DNA of 54,692 nucleotides. It comes from Paludibacteraceae bacterium (GTDB taxonomy: Bacteria; Bacteroidota; Bacteroidia; Bacteroidales; Paludibacteraceae). The stretch is taken from positions 1-54,692 of the forward strand of contig JAGCWQ010000201.1 in NCBI GenBank assembly GCA_017961765.1, given 5' to 3'. Made by a program: the position numbers and the translations under genes. The notes beneath the pieces were generated by a model, which was not told the DNA's origin, did not search any database, and saw only the letters and a program-made list of their open reading frames with translations. Position 1 is the first letter of the stretch; each line of letters opens with the position of its first letter. This document shows positions 1-9,116 of this stretch, in pieces.

Positions 1-31
1 CCAAGAAATGCCAAGACAGAAGAAAAGCATA

Positions 32-139
<108 letters not shown>

Positions 140-144
140 TACTG

Positions 145-182
145 GAGCCGTCCAATCAATTTGATTGGACGGCTCTTTTTTT
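145..182 (+). terminator. rho-independent terminator of the rRNA operon
   Basis: A perfect 15-bp inverted repeat (145-159 with 160-174, beginning GAGCCGTCC) is followed by a run of T (175-182). It lies 5 nt after the 5S rRNA and closes the operon. Confidence 0.93.
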
Positions 183-210
183 GTCGGCGTTGCCGCCGAC
201 GACGCATCCC

Positions 211-315
211 AGGCACGGGTTTGCACCCATGCCTGTGGTATGCCGTTCCTTCGGAACTGGGGAACAAATCCTGTCGCATGCCACATTTTAGGCACGGGTT
301 TGCACCCATGCCTGT
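211..315. repeat. pair of REP-like palindromic repeats
   Basis: The same 26-base unit, starting AGGCACGGGT and ending ACCCATGCCTGT, occurs exactly at 211-236 and 290-315. Each copy folds on itself: ten bases on each side of a TTGC loop pair, with one C-A mismatch on the plus strand that becomes a G-T wobble on the minus strand. Between the copies, GTTCC (245-249) pairs with GGAAC (253-257). This fits a dispersed REP-like element or a small stable RNA fold. No gene is seen between the rRNA terminator and 418. Confidence 0.75.
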
Positions 316-360
316 TTTGTTGATTCGAAACCTCTTGTTCCACAATAAAAAACATCCTGC

Positions 361-390
361 TTTGTTTTTCCCCATAGTTTTTTAATTTTG
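361..390 (+). promoter_or_regulatory. Bacteroidota-type promoter for the zinc-ribbon gene
   Basis: TTTG (361-364) and TAATTTTG (383-390) are 18 bases apart and match the -33/-7 elements TTTG and TAnnTTTG. The expected start of transcription near 397 is about 20 bases before the ATG at 418. Confidence 0.55.
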
Positions 391-417
391 TATGTTGTTT
401 AATTAAAATGAAACGAT

Positions 418-627
418 ATGGGACTATTGAATTTGCTTTTCGGTGCTTTTGGCAATGCCATTATTAGTAAGGAGTCTTCTGCAGGTAAGGATGAAAAGAA
501 GCCACAGAGTAAGGTTTATTCTATGGTCAACGTCCAATGCCCTGTTTGTGGCAGGGTGACAAGGCATAAATATATCTCGGAAACAACACTTAGGTGCTAT
601 GACTGTGGCAACGAAAGAGAGGAATGA
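418..627 (+). CDS. small zinc-ribbon protein of unknown function
   Basis: This 69-residue protein has a hydrophobic N-terminus (residues 1-16), a short Lys/Asp/Glu-rich linker, and a C-terminal CPVC (41-44) and CYDC (60-63) pair spaced as in a zinc ribbon. No wider family is recognised. It lies behind a plausible promoter at 361-390 and downstream of the rRNA terminator, so it is probably its own transcription unit. The four cysteines in CxxC pairs are the main reason to accept such a short frame. A role in nucleic-acid or protein binding would be guesswork. Confidence 0.6.
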   Translation: MGLLNLLFGAFGNAIISKESSAGKDEKKPQSKVYSMVNVQCPVCGRVTRHKYISETTLRCYDCGNEREE

Positions 628-804
628 GTAGCGTCCTCTCCTTTGTGATATTCTCTTTTGGGGTTTTATGCATGACGGAATCGACTACTTCTGTGTTTTG
701 TGAATTATTGAGGTATAATGCCTTTGGGAATTCTTATGAATCATTTTTCTTTTGCCTCGGTTTTCATAATGTCGTCATAAAATCAAAAAATTATCTCTTG
801 TGTT

Positions 805-1617
805 ATGAAGCGGATTTTCTTCATGTTATTTCTGTTCATTTTCCCTTCTGCCTTGATTTCTAAGCCAGTGGAGATATATGTGCAATATGTCAATGAGCAG
901 GGAATTGAGGATTTTGCTTATCTTTTGTCGGAGAAGGATTGGAAGGGCGCTATTCGAATTGTTGCGAAGGACGACTTTTTTCACGGAGAGGAGTTGCCTA
1001 TCGAAGAGTATGCGATTCGTCTTTGGGATAAGGTCTCGATTATGAGAAACTATGAGCCTTATCTTGTGCAGAAGGGCGATAGCGTCACCGACTTGCTTCT
1101 GAATGTAGTCAAAGAGTTGGTGGAGGATAAAAGAATGTCTAGGCAAAAAGGGACTTCTCTGACTAAGTCAGTGTTACTCTTGGTGAAGGTGAAGGGTAGG
1201 ACGCAACCGATCCCTTTCTCTGTCTCTATTTTCGAAGAAACAATTAAACCCTGTCGATTCAATAGTGAGTGTTTTGTTAGATTGGCTGATGGTAGGCTTT
1301 TTCAAAATAGATTTGGGAAAGGTATCCATAGAGATAGCTTGCTTCGATTTGAGGAGCTTTGCTATTTTGTTAATGATGCTGTGAAAAAGGAGAAGATTGA
1401 GTTGGCGGTGAAAGCCTTTTCTATCACTTATTTTGATAATAGCGGTAACACTCGATTGCTTCGATCTGACTCTTCCTCTTTTTCCGATAAGATGTTGGAT
1501 TTTTTTAGGAAAGTCCCCAATGGAAAAACATTTTACATTACTAACATTACCTTGAAAGATACCTCATCCGTCACTTTGCCTACGAATCCTTGTATCATGG
1601 AATTGAAGGTGAAGTAA
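805..1617 (+). CDS. secreted protein of unknown function
   Basis: This 270-residue protein begins with Lys-Arg, a hydrophobic stretch of about 15 residues rich in Phe and Leu, and a likely cleavage site near residue 19, so it is probably exported. The rest is soluble and mixed, without cysteine motifs or repeats that I recognise. Coding is supported by its length, a credible signal peptide and sensible composition. It is more AT-rich than the following leftward operon, with which it converges. No Shine-Dalgarno is present, as usual here. Function unknown. Confidence 0.7.
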   Translation: MKRIFFMLFLFIFPSALISKPVEIYVQYVNEQGIEDFAYLLSEKDWKGAIRIVAKDDFFHGEELPIEEYAIRLWDKVSIMRNYEPYLVQKGDSVTDLLLNVVKELVEDKRMSRQKGTSLTKSVLLLVKVKGRTQPIPFSVSIFEETIKPCRFNSECFVRLADGRLFQNRFGKGIHRDSLLRFEELCYFVNDAVKKEKIELAVKAFSITYFDNSGNTRLLRSDSSSFSDKMLDFFRKVPNGKTFYITNITLKDTSSVTLPTNPCIMELKVK

Positions 1618-1764
1618 GGGGCGGTTGGTAAGGAAGGAGATGATTCTAAAATTTGTAATTATGCGAAGATTTGGATTTCTATTGTTGCTATTTGCTACTT
1701 AAGAATTAAGATTATCACCCTTGATTCTCTTCACGTTTCCTTATAAGTGAAAATTAGTTTGGCT

Positions 1765-2553
1765 TTATACCATCATGATTCCCGATAGCAATCTTCCTGA
1801 TTGGATGGTTTGTCGGCGGGCGGAAAAGTAGCGTTTGTCGGAGAATGTGCAACCGGGGTGGATGTAGATGTTTTCTTCGGAAATATTGGCATTTTTCAGT
1901 TGAATGTGGGCGGCGAGCCTGAGGTTAGCGTGGAAATCCTCTTGCGATTTGATGCAGATTAGTGCCATCTCTTCGGAGGAAAATACTTTGGAAAAACCGT
2001 TGATAAGTTCTTCTCCTACTTGGTATGCCTCCACTGAAATGCACGGACCTGTGCAGGCGATTAGTTCTTCGCATTGGGCTCCCATCTGTTCAAAGAGTAC
2101 AACCGTTTTTGCAATGATTTCGCAGGCAATGCCTCGCCATCCGGCATGGACGGCAGCGACAATTTTTGTTTTGGGGGCATAGAGGAGAACTGGAACACAG
2201 TCGGCTGTCGTTACGCCTAAGCAGACTCCTTTCATCCGGGTGATCAGAGCGTCGCTTTCCAAAAGAGTCTGGATTCGTTCCTCTTCGTTTTTCTCGAAGA
2301 AAGATTCGTCAATCAGAAAGATGCCGTCTTTATGGATTTCCCGTGGAACGATAAGCCGTTCCGGGCTGATGTTCAGTTCTTGGCAGAGAATTTTCCTGTT
2401 GGCTTTTACATTTTCAGGCAAGTCACCGCAATAGGCACCTAAGTTGAAGGTCGAATAGTTGCCGTTGCTGCAACCACCCTCCACCGTGGTGAAGAAGTGG
2501 CGCAGATTCTCTTGTCTGCCAAATAAATCGCATTGCTCCAATCTTATTGGCAT
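1765..2553 (-). CDS. pgeF: peptidoglycan editing factor PgeF (YfiH/DUF152 family)
   Basis: The 262-residue protein matches the YfiH/PgeF family, a cytoplasmic purine-nucleoside-phosphorylase/laccase-fold enzyme. In E. coli it removes wrongly placed L-Ser from peptidoglycan precursors; related proteins have adenosine phosphorylase activity. The zinc-site signature is visible: His74 in REIHKDG, Cys119 in TTADC and His136 in VHAGWRG, with GPCIS further on. The length is typical of the family. It is the last gene of the leftward recJ-aguB-obg run and begins 9 nt after obg ends. I see no clear terminator between it and the convergent secreted-protein gene. Confidence 0.92.
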   Translation of the reverse strand: MPIRLEQCDLFGRQENLRHFFTTVEGGCSNGNYSTFNLGAYCGDLPENVKANRKILCQELNISPERLIVPREIHKDGIFLIDESFFEKNEEERIQTLLESDALITRMKGVCLGVTTADCVPVLLYAPKTKIVAAVHAGWRGIACEIIAKTVVLFEQMGAQCEELIACTGPCISVEAYQVGEELINGFSKVFSSEEMALICIKSQEDFHANLRLAAHIQLKNANISEENIYIHPGCTFSDKRYFSARRQTIQSGRLLSGIMMV

Positions 2554-2562
2554 ACATTTGGG

Positions 2563-3690
2563 CTATTTGCTGTCTTCCTCTTCGTCTATTTCAATCTCGT
2601 AGTCATCGTCCTCGAATTCCACCTCCAAATCTTCGTCGTCATCTTCGATGAAGGCGACGTCCATAGGGCGGTGGCTGATGGTGACGTGGCGGTTCTCGTC
2701 TTTGCTCAACTCCTCCCAAAGAATATCCTTCAGTTCCGTGATTCCCATGTTGGAAACGGCGGAGATGAATACGTGGGGAATATCAGTTGGCAAGGTCTTT
2801 TCTATGTCTGCCATCAATTCTTCGTCGAGCATGTCCGATTTGGAGATGGCCAAGACACGCTGTTTCTCCAACAATTCAGGGTTGTATTGCTCCAACTCGT
2901 TGAGAAGAATGTTGTATTCCTTCATGATGTCGTCGGAATCGGCGGGCACTAGGAACAAAAGGATGGCATTCCGTTCGATATGGCGGAGAAAACGTAGGCC
3001 GAGGCCTTTCCCCTCTGATGCACCTTCGATGATTCCTGGTATGTCTGCCATGGCAAACGACTTGTGGTCTCTGTAAGGCACGATACCCAAGTTGGGAACC
3101 AAGGTGGTGAACGGGTAGTTGGCTATCTTAGGCTTGGCTGCCGATACGACGGAAAGCAGGGTTGATTTACCCACGTTAGGAAAGCCTACCAATCCCACAT
3201 CGGCCAAGACTTTCAACTCCATTACGACGGTACGTTCTATAGCTGGTTCGCCAGGTTGAGCGTAGCGGGGTGTCTGGTTGGTGGCTGAGCGGAAATGCCA
3301 GTTGCCCAATCCTCCTCGTCCTCCCTTGAGTAGGATGACTTCTTGTCCGTCCTCCGTCACGTCGCAGAGGAATTCTCCGGTCTCCGCATCGTAAACGACT
3401 GTACCGCAAGGCACTTCGATGATTTTGTCCTCTCCGTCGGCTCCGAAACTACGGCTTGAGCTTCCGCTACCGCCATGACCGGCGATGACGTGCTTCTCGA
3501 ATTTCAGGTGGATGAGAGTCCAATAATTTTTGTTTCCTTTCAGAATGACATGGCCTCCACGTCCTCCGTCGCCTCCGTCAGGTCCTCCCTTGGGTGTGAA
3601 TTTCTCACGGTGGAGATGCGCAGAGCCGGCTCCACCTTTGCCCGAACGGCAATATATCTTTACATAATCAACAAAATTCGTTTCTGCCAT
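2563..3690 (-). CDS. obg: Obg-family GTPase (ObgE/CgtA)
   Basis: This 375-residue GTPase acts in 50S ribosome assembly and stress control. Residues 1-160 form the glycine-rich Obg fold (for example [12 protein letters not shown]). The G domain follows: P-loop GFPNVGKST at 169-177, switch NYPFTTL at 191-197, DIPGI at 216-220, and an SKSD form of the NKxD motif near 283. The C-terminal 35 residues are strongly acidic, as in many Obg proteins, instead of a full OCT domain. It lies 33 nt after aguB and 9 nt before pgeF in one operon. In many Bacteroidales obg sits with adk; here it does not. Confidence 0.97.
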   Translation of the reverse strand: MAETNFVDYVKIYCRSGKGGAGSAHLHREKFTPKGGPDGGDGGRGGHVILKGNKNYWTLIHLKFEKHVIAGHGGSGSSSRSFGADGEDKIIEVPCGTVVYDAETGEFLCDVTEDGQEVILLKGGRGGLGNWHFRSATNQTPRYAQPGEPAIERTVVMELKVLADVGLVGFPNVGKSTLLSVVSAAKPKIANYPFTTLVPNLGIVPYRDHKSFAMADIPGIIEGASEGKGLGLRFLRHIERNAILLFLVPADSDDIMKEYNILLNELEQYNPELLEKQRVLAISKSDMLDEELMADIEKTLPTDIPHVFISAVSNMGITELKDILWEELSKDENRHVTISHRPMDVAFIEDDDEDLEVEFEDDDYEIEIDEEEDSK

Positions 3691-3723
3691 ATCTTATTAA
3701 AACTCAAAATTCATAATTCTTAA

Positions 3724-4599
3724 TTAGTCAATAAACCTTTTGGTGAGGTTTTGGAAGTGGTCGATTCGCCTGTCACGGAGGAAAGGCCACCAGCGGCGAA
3801 CAAATTCGGAACGTTCCTTGGAAACTTCCACCACGAGGTTTGCCTCCTCTTTCTGGGGGGCTTGTGCAAGTAGTTCGCCTTGAGGTCCGGCAACGAAACT
3901 GTTCCCCCAGAATTGGATTCCTCCGGTAGCACCCGACGGGTCGGGTTCGTATCCTGTCCGGTTGACAGCTATCACAGGAAGTCCGTTGGCTACGGCGTGT
4001 CCTCGTTGTACGGTGACCCACGCATTGTTTTGGCGTGCCTTCTCCTCGTCGGAGTCTGTGCTTTCCCAGCCGATGGCGGTCGGGTAGATGAGCAATTCGG
4101 CTCCAGCCAAAGCCATCAGTCTTGCTGCCTCGGGATACCATTGATCCCAACAAACTAAAACACCGAGTTTGCCGACTGAAGTCTGGATAGGCGTGAATCC
4201 CAAGTCGCCTGGCGTGAAGTAGAACTTCTCGTAGTAGGCAGGGTCGTCAGGAATGTGCATCTTCCGATATTTGCCGGCTATGGTGCCGTCCTTTTCCAAA
4301 ACTACAGCCGTATTGTGGTAGAGACCGACAGCCCGTTTCTCGAAGAGGGAGAGGACTATGACGATGCCTAACTCTTTGGCCAACGCACCGAAGAAATCGG
4401 TGGAGGGTCCGGGAATTGGCTCTGCCAAATCAAAATTGTCAGGTGTCTCCTCTTGGCAGAAGTAGAGCCCATTGTGCAACTCTTGGAGTACGACGAGTTC
4501 TGCCCCTTGCCTGGCGCATTGGCGGATGTTGTTGGCCAATTTCGCTTTGTTGGCGGCTATGTCTGCGCTATTTGCTTGTTGAACTAAACCTATTTTCAC
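3724..4599 (-). CDS. aguB: N-carbamoylputrescine amidase (carbon-nitrogen hydrolase)
   Basis: The 291-residue protein is a nitrilase-superfamily hydrolase. It most resembles AguB, which converts N-carbamoylputrescine to putrescine, CO2 and ammonia in the agmatine route to polyamines. The Glu-Lys-Cys triad is visible as Glu40 (VLQELHN), Lys113 (YRKMH) and Cys150 (VCWDQWYPE). The long motif around residues 120-135 (PAYYEKFYFTPGD) is typical of AguB and plant NLP1 proteins. The usual partner agmatine deiminase (aguA) is not in this window, so the pathway must be completed elsewhere. It lies between recJ (30 nt upstream) and obg. Confidence 0.9.
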   Translation of the reverse strand: MKIGLVQQANSADIAANKAKLANNIRQCARQGAELVVLQELHNGLYFCQEETPDNFDLAEPIPGPSTDFFGALAKELGIVIVLSLFEKRAVGLYHNTAVVLEKDGTIAGKYRKMHIPDDPAYYEKFYFTPGDLGFTPIQTSVGKLGVLVCWDQWYPEAARLMALAGAELLIYPTAIGWESTDSDEEKARQNNAWVTVQRGHAVANGLPVIAVNRTGYEPDPSGATGGIQFWGNSFVAGPQGELLAQAPQKEEANLVVEVSKERSEFVRRWWPFLRDRRIDHFQNLTKRFID

Positions 4600-4629
4600 C
4601 GCATGAGAATTTGTGGGGTGGCTTCCTCC

Positions 4630-6372
4630 TTAGAAAGGAAGTCCCCCTTGGTTGTTTGCCAATTTTATATCCTTGATCATCAGTTGTATCGAGGTGTTCC
4701 CGTTAAAGGTGTTCTCTTCCACCGTGTAGCAAATGTCGACGGGGTTGAGGGCCTTGATCTGGGCGTTGAATTCGGATTGCCCGAAAGCGATGCCGTTCAT
4801 GATACATTCCGATTTGGAATCGATGAGCTCTAGCTTCAAGTGCTCCTGCTCCTTGCCGACGACGCGGCTCGTTCCATAATCGAAAACCCTTTTTGTGACG
4901 AAGACTGGCTTCATGTTTTCCGGGCCGAATGGGTTGAATTGTTTCAGCAATCGGAAGAATTTCGGCGTGATCTCCTTGAAATCGATGATGGCATCGATGT
5001 CTATTTGGGGTTCCGTCTGTTCTGGGCGGATGTTCTCTGCCACGTAATCCTCAAATCTGCGTTTGAATTCAGGGACGTTCTCCTCCTTCATGGAGAGACC
5101 TACGGCATACATGTGTCCGCCGAAGTTTTCCAAGAGGTCGCGGCATGACTCGATAGCTTTGTATATGTCGAAGCCTTGGACGGAGCGGCCCGAGCCGGTG
5201 GCGAATCCGTTGGATTGGGTGAGGACGATCGTCGGTTTGTAGTAGATCTCTGTCAAGCGGGAAGCCACGATACCGATGACTCCTTTGTGCCAATTGGGGT
5301 TGTAGATGGCGATGGATTTGGAGTCGGCCAAGTCTTTCATGTTCTCCAATTCGGCATAGGCCTCGTCGGTGATGCTCTTGTCCAAATCCTTTCGTGTCTG
5401 GTTATACTCGTTGATGCAGGCACTCTTCTCCTTGGCGAAGGTGAGGTCTTTGGAAATCAGCAGTTCGACTGCTTCCCTGGCGGATTGGATTCGCCCGGAC
5501 ACATTCAGGCGAGGACCGATTTTGAACACGATGTCGCTGACCGTAATTTCCTTGTCTGCTAGTCCACATACTTCGATGATGCTCTTGATTCCCAAACTTG
5601 GGTTCAAGTTGAGCTGCTTCAGTCCGTAGTAGGCCAAGATTCTGTTTTCCCCGTTTATCGGAACGATGTCGGAAGCGATGCTGACGGCCAAGAGGTCGAG
5701 CAGGGGAGTGAGCTTCTCGAACGGAATCTGGTTGTTGAGGGCAAAAGCCTGCATGAACTTGAATCCCACGCCGCACCCAGAAAGGTTAGGGTCGGGATAG
5801 TGGGAGTCGTTGCGTTTGGAGTCGAGCACGGCCACGGCTTCCGGCAACTTCTCGTCGGGCGTGTGGTGGTCGCAGATGATGAACTCCACGCCTTTCTCTT
5901 TAGCGTAGGCCACCTTCTCCACGGCCTTGATGCCGCAGTCGAGGGCGATGACCAACTTGAAGTTGTGTGTTGCGGCGAAATCTATTCCTTTGTAGGAGAT
6001 GCCATACCCTTCCGTATATCGGTCGGGAATGTAGAAGTCCACGTTCGAGTAGAATTGCCTCAAAAATTTGTACACTAGGGCAACCGCAGTTATCCCATCC
6101 ACATCATAATCCCCATAGATGAGGATTTTTTCTTTACGACCCATGGCGGTGTTCAGTCGGTCGACCGCCTTTTCCATGTCATTCATCAGGAATGGATCGT
6201 GAAGATCGTCCAGTTGAGGTCGAAAGAATCGTTTGGCCTCGTCGAACGTCGTTATACCTCTCTGTACCAGCAGTTGGCAAAGGATGGGGCTGATGCCCAA
6301 TTCTTCGGCAAGTTGTTCTTTTTGCTTTTCCTGTTCTGGCGACAGCGGGGTAAAAACCCATCTGTTTTCCAT
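4630..6372 (-). CDS. recJ: single-stranded-DNA-specific exonuclease RecJ
   Basis: The 580-residue protein is a DHH-family 5'-3' single-strand DNA exonuclease used in recombination, mismatch and base-excision repair. The metal-binding motifs YGDYDVDG (86-93) and CDHH (167-170) are present, followed by the DHHA1 region with SGRS and GGH near residue 395 and a C-terminal OB-like domain. The length is normal for RecJ. It is the first gene of the leftward operon with aguB, obg and pgeF. A weak -7-like box for it may lie at 6553-6560 (TATCTTTA on the minus strand). Confidence 0.96.
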   Translation of the reverse strand: MENRWVFTPLSPEQEKQKEQLAEELGISPILCQLLVQRGITTFDEAKRFFRPQLDDLHDPFLMNDMEKAVDRLNTAMGRKEKILIYGDYDVDGITAVALVYKFLRQFYSNVDFYIPDRYTEGYGISYKGIDFAATHNFKLVIALDCGIKAVEKVAYAKEKGVEFIICDHHTPDEKLPEAVAVLDSKRNDSHYPDPNLSGCGVGFKFMQAFALNNQIPFEKLTPLLDLLAVSIASDIVPINGENRILAYYGLKQLNLNPSLGIKSIIEVCGLADKEITVSDIVFKIGPRLNVSGRIQSAREAVELLISKDLTFAKEKSACINEYNQTRKDLDKSITDEAYAELENMKDLADSKSIAIYNPNWHKGVIGIVASRLTEIYYKPTIVLTQSNGFATGSGRSVQGFDIYKAIESCRDLLENFGGHMYAVGLSMKEENVPEFKRRFEDYVAENIRPEQTEPQIDIDAIIDFKEITPKFFRLLKQFNPFGPENMKPVFVTKRVFDYGTSRVVGKEQEHLKLELIDSKSECIMNGIAFGQSEFNAQIKALNPVDICYTVEENTFNGNTSIQLMIKDIKLANNQGGLPF

Positions 6373-6780
6373 TTATATAGTTTTTTTATTACATTTTCTC
6401 TTGAGGATGGAGTCATCTTAGGGGATGCATTCCATCTTATGACGGCTACGTTTGATTTTTAATCGTTTGAATTGTAGTCGATTGGCTGTGTTATAGTTTA
6501 CTTCTTTCACGAAGGAATATTCTTTCCGAAAGTAAACACTAATGCAATGTTGTAAAGATAGTGAAAATAAACCGCATTTCACTATTTTTTAACATCAAAA
6601 AACAGAAACCATTTATCTTGTTGGATTTTTTAAGGTTTTAATCCTGAAAAATGGCAGTCTTTCGATGAAATGGGCATTTTTTGTTTTCAAGGGGAAATGA
6701 GGAATCTTGACATACCTCAAAAAAGCAACTTCTCTTGTTAAAAAAAGTGTATTTGCTGGATAAAATGCGAAAAGAAAAAA
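6373..6780. other. 409-base AT-rich intergenic region between recJ and the ClC gene
   Basis: This divergent region holds no convincing gene. The minus strand carries TATCTTTA (6553-6560), a possible -7 box for recJ. The plus strand near the ClC start has TGTATTTG (6749-6756), one base off the -7 consensus. I see no strong hairpin. Confidence 0.5.
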
Positions 6781-8700
6781 ATGGCGTTCGGAAAAAGTTT
6801 GTATTTTCGTAGTTCGATTTCTAAGGTGAAGATAAAGATGCAAGAGTTGAATAGGAAACGGAGCTTGGGGAAGGATAGGATGAAACGCATCCTGCGCTGG
6901 AAGACGTACAAATTGATTAAGACGATAAAGAATCAATTTCTGAACTTTCTGGTGTGGCGGTCCCATGCGATAAGCGATAAGCATTTCGTGATGATTCTGA
7001 GTCTCTTGGTTGGATTCTTCTGTGCGGTGGCTGCGCTCATCTTAAGCCATATCATCAATAACATCCATGAGTTGGTTCGGACCAGTTTCGACAGGGACGA
7101 CTTGAACTACCTCTATTTGGCGACGCCGGTGATCGGTATCTTGTTTGCGAGCCTTTATGTGCGTTGCGTGGTGAAGGACGACATCAGCCATGGAGTGACA
7201 AAAATCTTGTATGCGATTTCTCAAAATAAGGCGATAATCAAGGCGCATAACATGTGGTCTTCCATCATAGCCAGTTCGTTGACTATCGGATTTGGTGGAT
7301 CCGTAGGAGCCGAGGCTCCAATTGTCCTTACGGGGTCGGCCATCGGTTCTAATTTGGGACGGCTCTTCAATCTGCAACGGAAGACGATGATGTTGCTGGT
7401 GGGCTGCGGTGCGGCAGGTGCGGTGGCTGGAATCTTCAAGGCTCCATTGACGGGCGTGATCTTCACCTTGGAGGTGCTGATGCTCGATTTGAACATGTCG
7501 TCCATTGTGCCTTTGCTGATTTCGGCGGCTACGGCGGCGGTCTGCACCTTCTTCTTTACGGGCAATTCCTCCTCCATGTTTGAGTTCGTTCCCGATCCTT
7601 TCCAGTTGGAGAGGGTGCCGTATTATATTTTGCTTGGTGTGGTTTGCGGATTTGTCTCCCTCTATTTTACGAGGGGAATGAGTAAGTTGGAATCATTCTT
7701 CGCTAGCTTGGACACACCGTGGAAAAAGTTTATTGTGGGTTCCCTGCTGTTGGCTGTCTTGATTTTCTTCTTGCCTCCGCTCTATGGAGAAGGCTACGAC
7801 ACGATTTCCTATCTATTGAATAATCAGGTGGATATGGTGACGCAGAATAGTGTCTTCTACGATTTCAGGAATAGTTCCTATATGTTGGTGCTCTTTTTGG
7901 TCTTGGTGGTCTTCTTTAAGATTTTCGCTTCGGCGGCGACCAACGGAAGTGGAGGAACGGGTGGTATCTTCGCGCCTAGTCTGTTCATGGGTTGTGTGAG
8001 TGGTTATATTGTGGCCTATCTCCTTAATTTCTTTGGCGTTGCTAAATTGCCGGAGAAGAATTTTGCTTTGGCGGGAATGGCGGGAGTCATGTCGGGTGTG
8101 ATGCACGCTCCAATGACAGGAACCTTCCTTATCGCCGAGTTGACGGGTGGTTTCGGCCTCTTCTTGAGCCTGATGATTACGGCAACGATAGCCTACATTA
8201 CGATAGTGGCCTTCGAACCTCATAGCTTGTATGCCATGCGTTTGGCGAAGAAGGGTGAGTTGTTGACGCACCATTCTGATAACAACGTGTTGACGCTCTT
8301 GGAGTTGGATAAGATTGTGGAGACAGATTTGAGGGAACTTCGTCCGGAAAACACCTTGGGGGATGTGGTCGAAATCATCAAGACCTACAACCGAAACTTT
8401 TTCCCAGTTTTGGACCACGATAGACGTATGGTGGGTGTCTTGCATTTGGACGAGATAAGGAATGTCATGTTCCGTACGGAGTATTATGATGTTTATACGG
8501 TCGCTAAATTGATGAATAGCGGTGAGATTCCTCATGTGGTCAGAACAGACTCAATGGTGAAGGTGATGCAGATTTTCGAGAAGAGCAAGTTGTGGAATCT
8601 TCCTGTCTTTGAAGAGGATGGAAGCTATGCGGGATTCGTCTCCAAATCCAAGATCTTCAATACTTACCGTGATATGTTGGTGGCCCTCTCCGACGATTGA
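6781..8700 (+). CDS. ClC-family chloride channel/transporter with CBS domains
   Basis: The protein (up to 639 residues) is a ClC anion channel or Cl-/H+ antiporter of the inner membrane. About ten hydrophobic helices are visible. Signature loops are GSVGAEAP (near 173; its Glu is the gating glutamate position), GIFKAPLTG and GSGGTGGIFAPS (near 389). A tandem CBS pair fills residues 510-639, where adenine nucleotides often bind. The start is uncertain: TATTTTCG at 6802-6809 resembles a -7 box inside the frame, and in-frame ATGs at 6838 and 6880 give a start closer to the first membrane helix. It converges with the FolK-like gene 13 nt away. Confidence 0.93.
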   Translation: MAFGKSLYFRSSISKVKIKMQELNRKRSLGKDRMKRILRWKTYKLIKTIKNQFLNFLVWRSHAISDKHFVMILSLLVGFFCAVAALILSHIINNIHELVRTSFDRDDLNYLYLATPVIGILFASLYVRCVVKDDISHGVTKILYAISQNKAIIKAHNMWSSIIASSLTIGFGGSVGAEAPIVLTGSAIGSNLGRLFNLQRKTMMLLVGCGAAGAVAGIFKAPLTGVIFTLEVLMLDLNMSSIVPLLISAATAAVCTFFFTGNSSSMFEFVPDPFQLERVPYYILLGVVCGFVSLYFTRGMSKLESFFASLDTPWKKFIVGSLLLAVLIFFLPPLYGEGYDTISYLLNNQVDMVTQNSVFYDFRNSSYMLVLFLVLVVFFKIFASAATNGSGGTGGIFAPSLFMGCVSGYIVAYLLNFFGVAKLPEKNFALAGMAGVMSGVMHAPMTGTFLIAELTGGFGLFLSLMITATIAYITIVAFEPHSLYAMRLAKKGELLTHHSDNNVLTLLELDKIVETDLRELRPENTLGDVVEIIKTYNRNFFPVLDHDRRMVGVLHLDEIRNVMFRTEYYDVYTVAKLMNSGEIPHVVRTDSMVKVMQIFEKSKLWNLPVFEEDGSYAGFVSKSKIFNTYRDMLVALSDD

Positions 8701-8713
8701 TGGGGAGGAAACG

Positions 8714-9112
8714 TTAGTTTTTCTTATAGTGAAGTTTCGAGGACAATTGGTTCATTAGGTATTTTACGTATTGCTTTCTGTAGTCGGTGTGGATGGCCTC
8801 CTCGTCCATCATGATGATGTCTATGTCCAACGTGACGAGTTCGATACCTTTCACTCTACCGAAGTCGGATTCCATCTTTTTCAGGTGCTTTTTCAATTCC
8901 TCTGGGGACAACTCTGTCTTTAATGAGATGCCTGCGTTAAAGTAGAACAAACAGGAGGAGTCGTCGAGCGAAGGCGTATGGATGGTGTTTGTGACGGCTT
9001 CTACGTCAAATGATCCATTCAATGTTTTGATCGCTTTTTTTATCAGAGATCTACCTTCCTTCGCATTGGATCCCATGCAAAGACGGTATGTGTGTATGCC
9101 ATTTGAATCCAT
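8714..9112 (-). CDS. divergent HPPK (FolK-like) protein
   Basis: The 132-residue protein resembles 6-hydroxymethyl-7,8-dihydropterin pyrophosphokinase, the folate-pathway enzyme. It keeps the N-terminal MGSN (LGSN in HPPK), a YFNAGI strand and a TLDIDII motif carrying the two Mg-binding aspartates. It lacks the RWGPR segment normally just before that motif (ELV here) and is shorter than the usual 150-170 residues. It may be a weak or repurposed paralog instead of the main FolK. A TTG at 9124 would extend it, but the ATG at 9112, 4 nt after the stop of the upstream gene, is preferred. It is probably cotranscribed with the DUF4403 gene. Confidence 0.7.
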   Translation of the reverse strand: MDSNGIHTYRLCMGSNAKEGRSLIKKAIKTLNGSFDVEAVTNTIHTPSLDDSSCLFYFNAGISLKTELSPEELKKHLKKMESDFGRVKGIELVTLDIDIIMMDEEAIHTDYRKQYVKYLMNQLSSKLHYKKN

Positions 9113-9116
9113 GTTG

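Noticed and set aside
624-863. 79-residue frame overlapping the zinc-ribbon stop and the secreted-protein start
   Set aside because: Its ATG overlaps the previous stop, but the product is a random mix rich in Phe and Cys with no motif, and it runs into the better signal peptide of the next gene.
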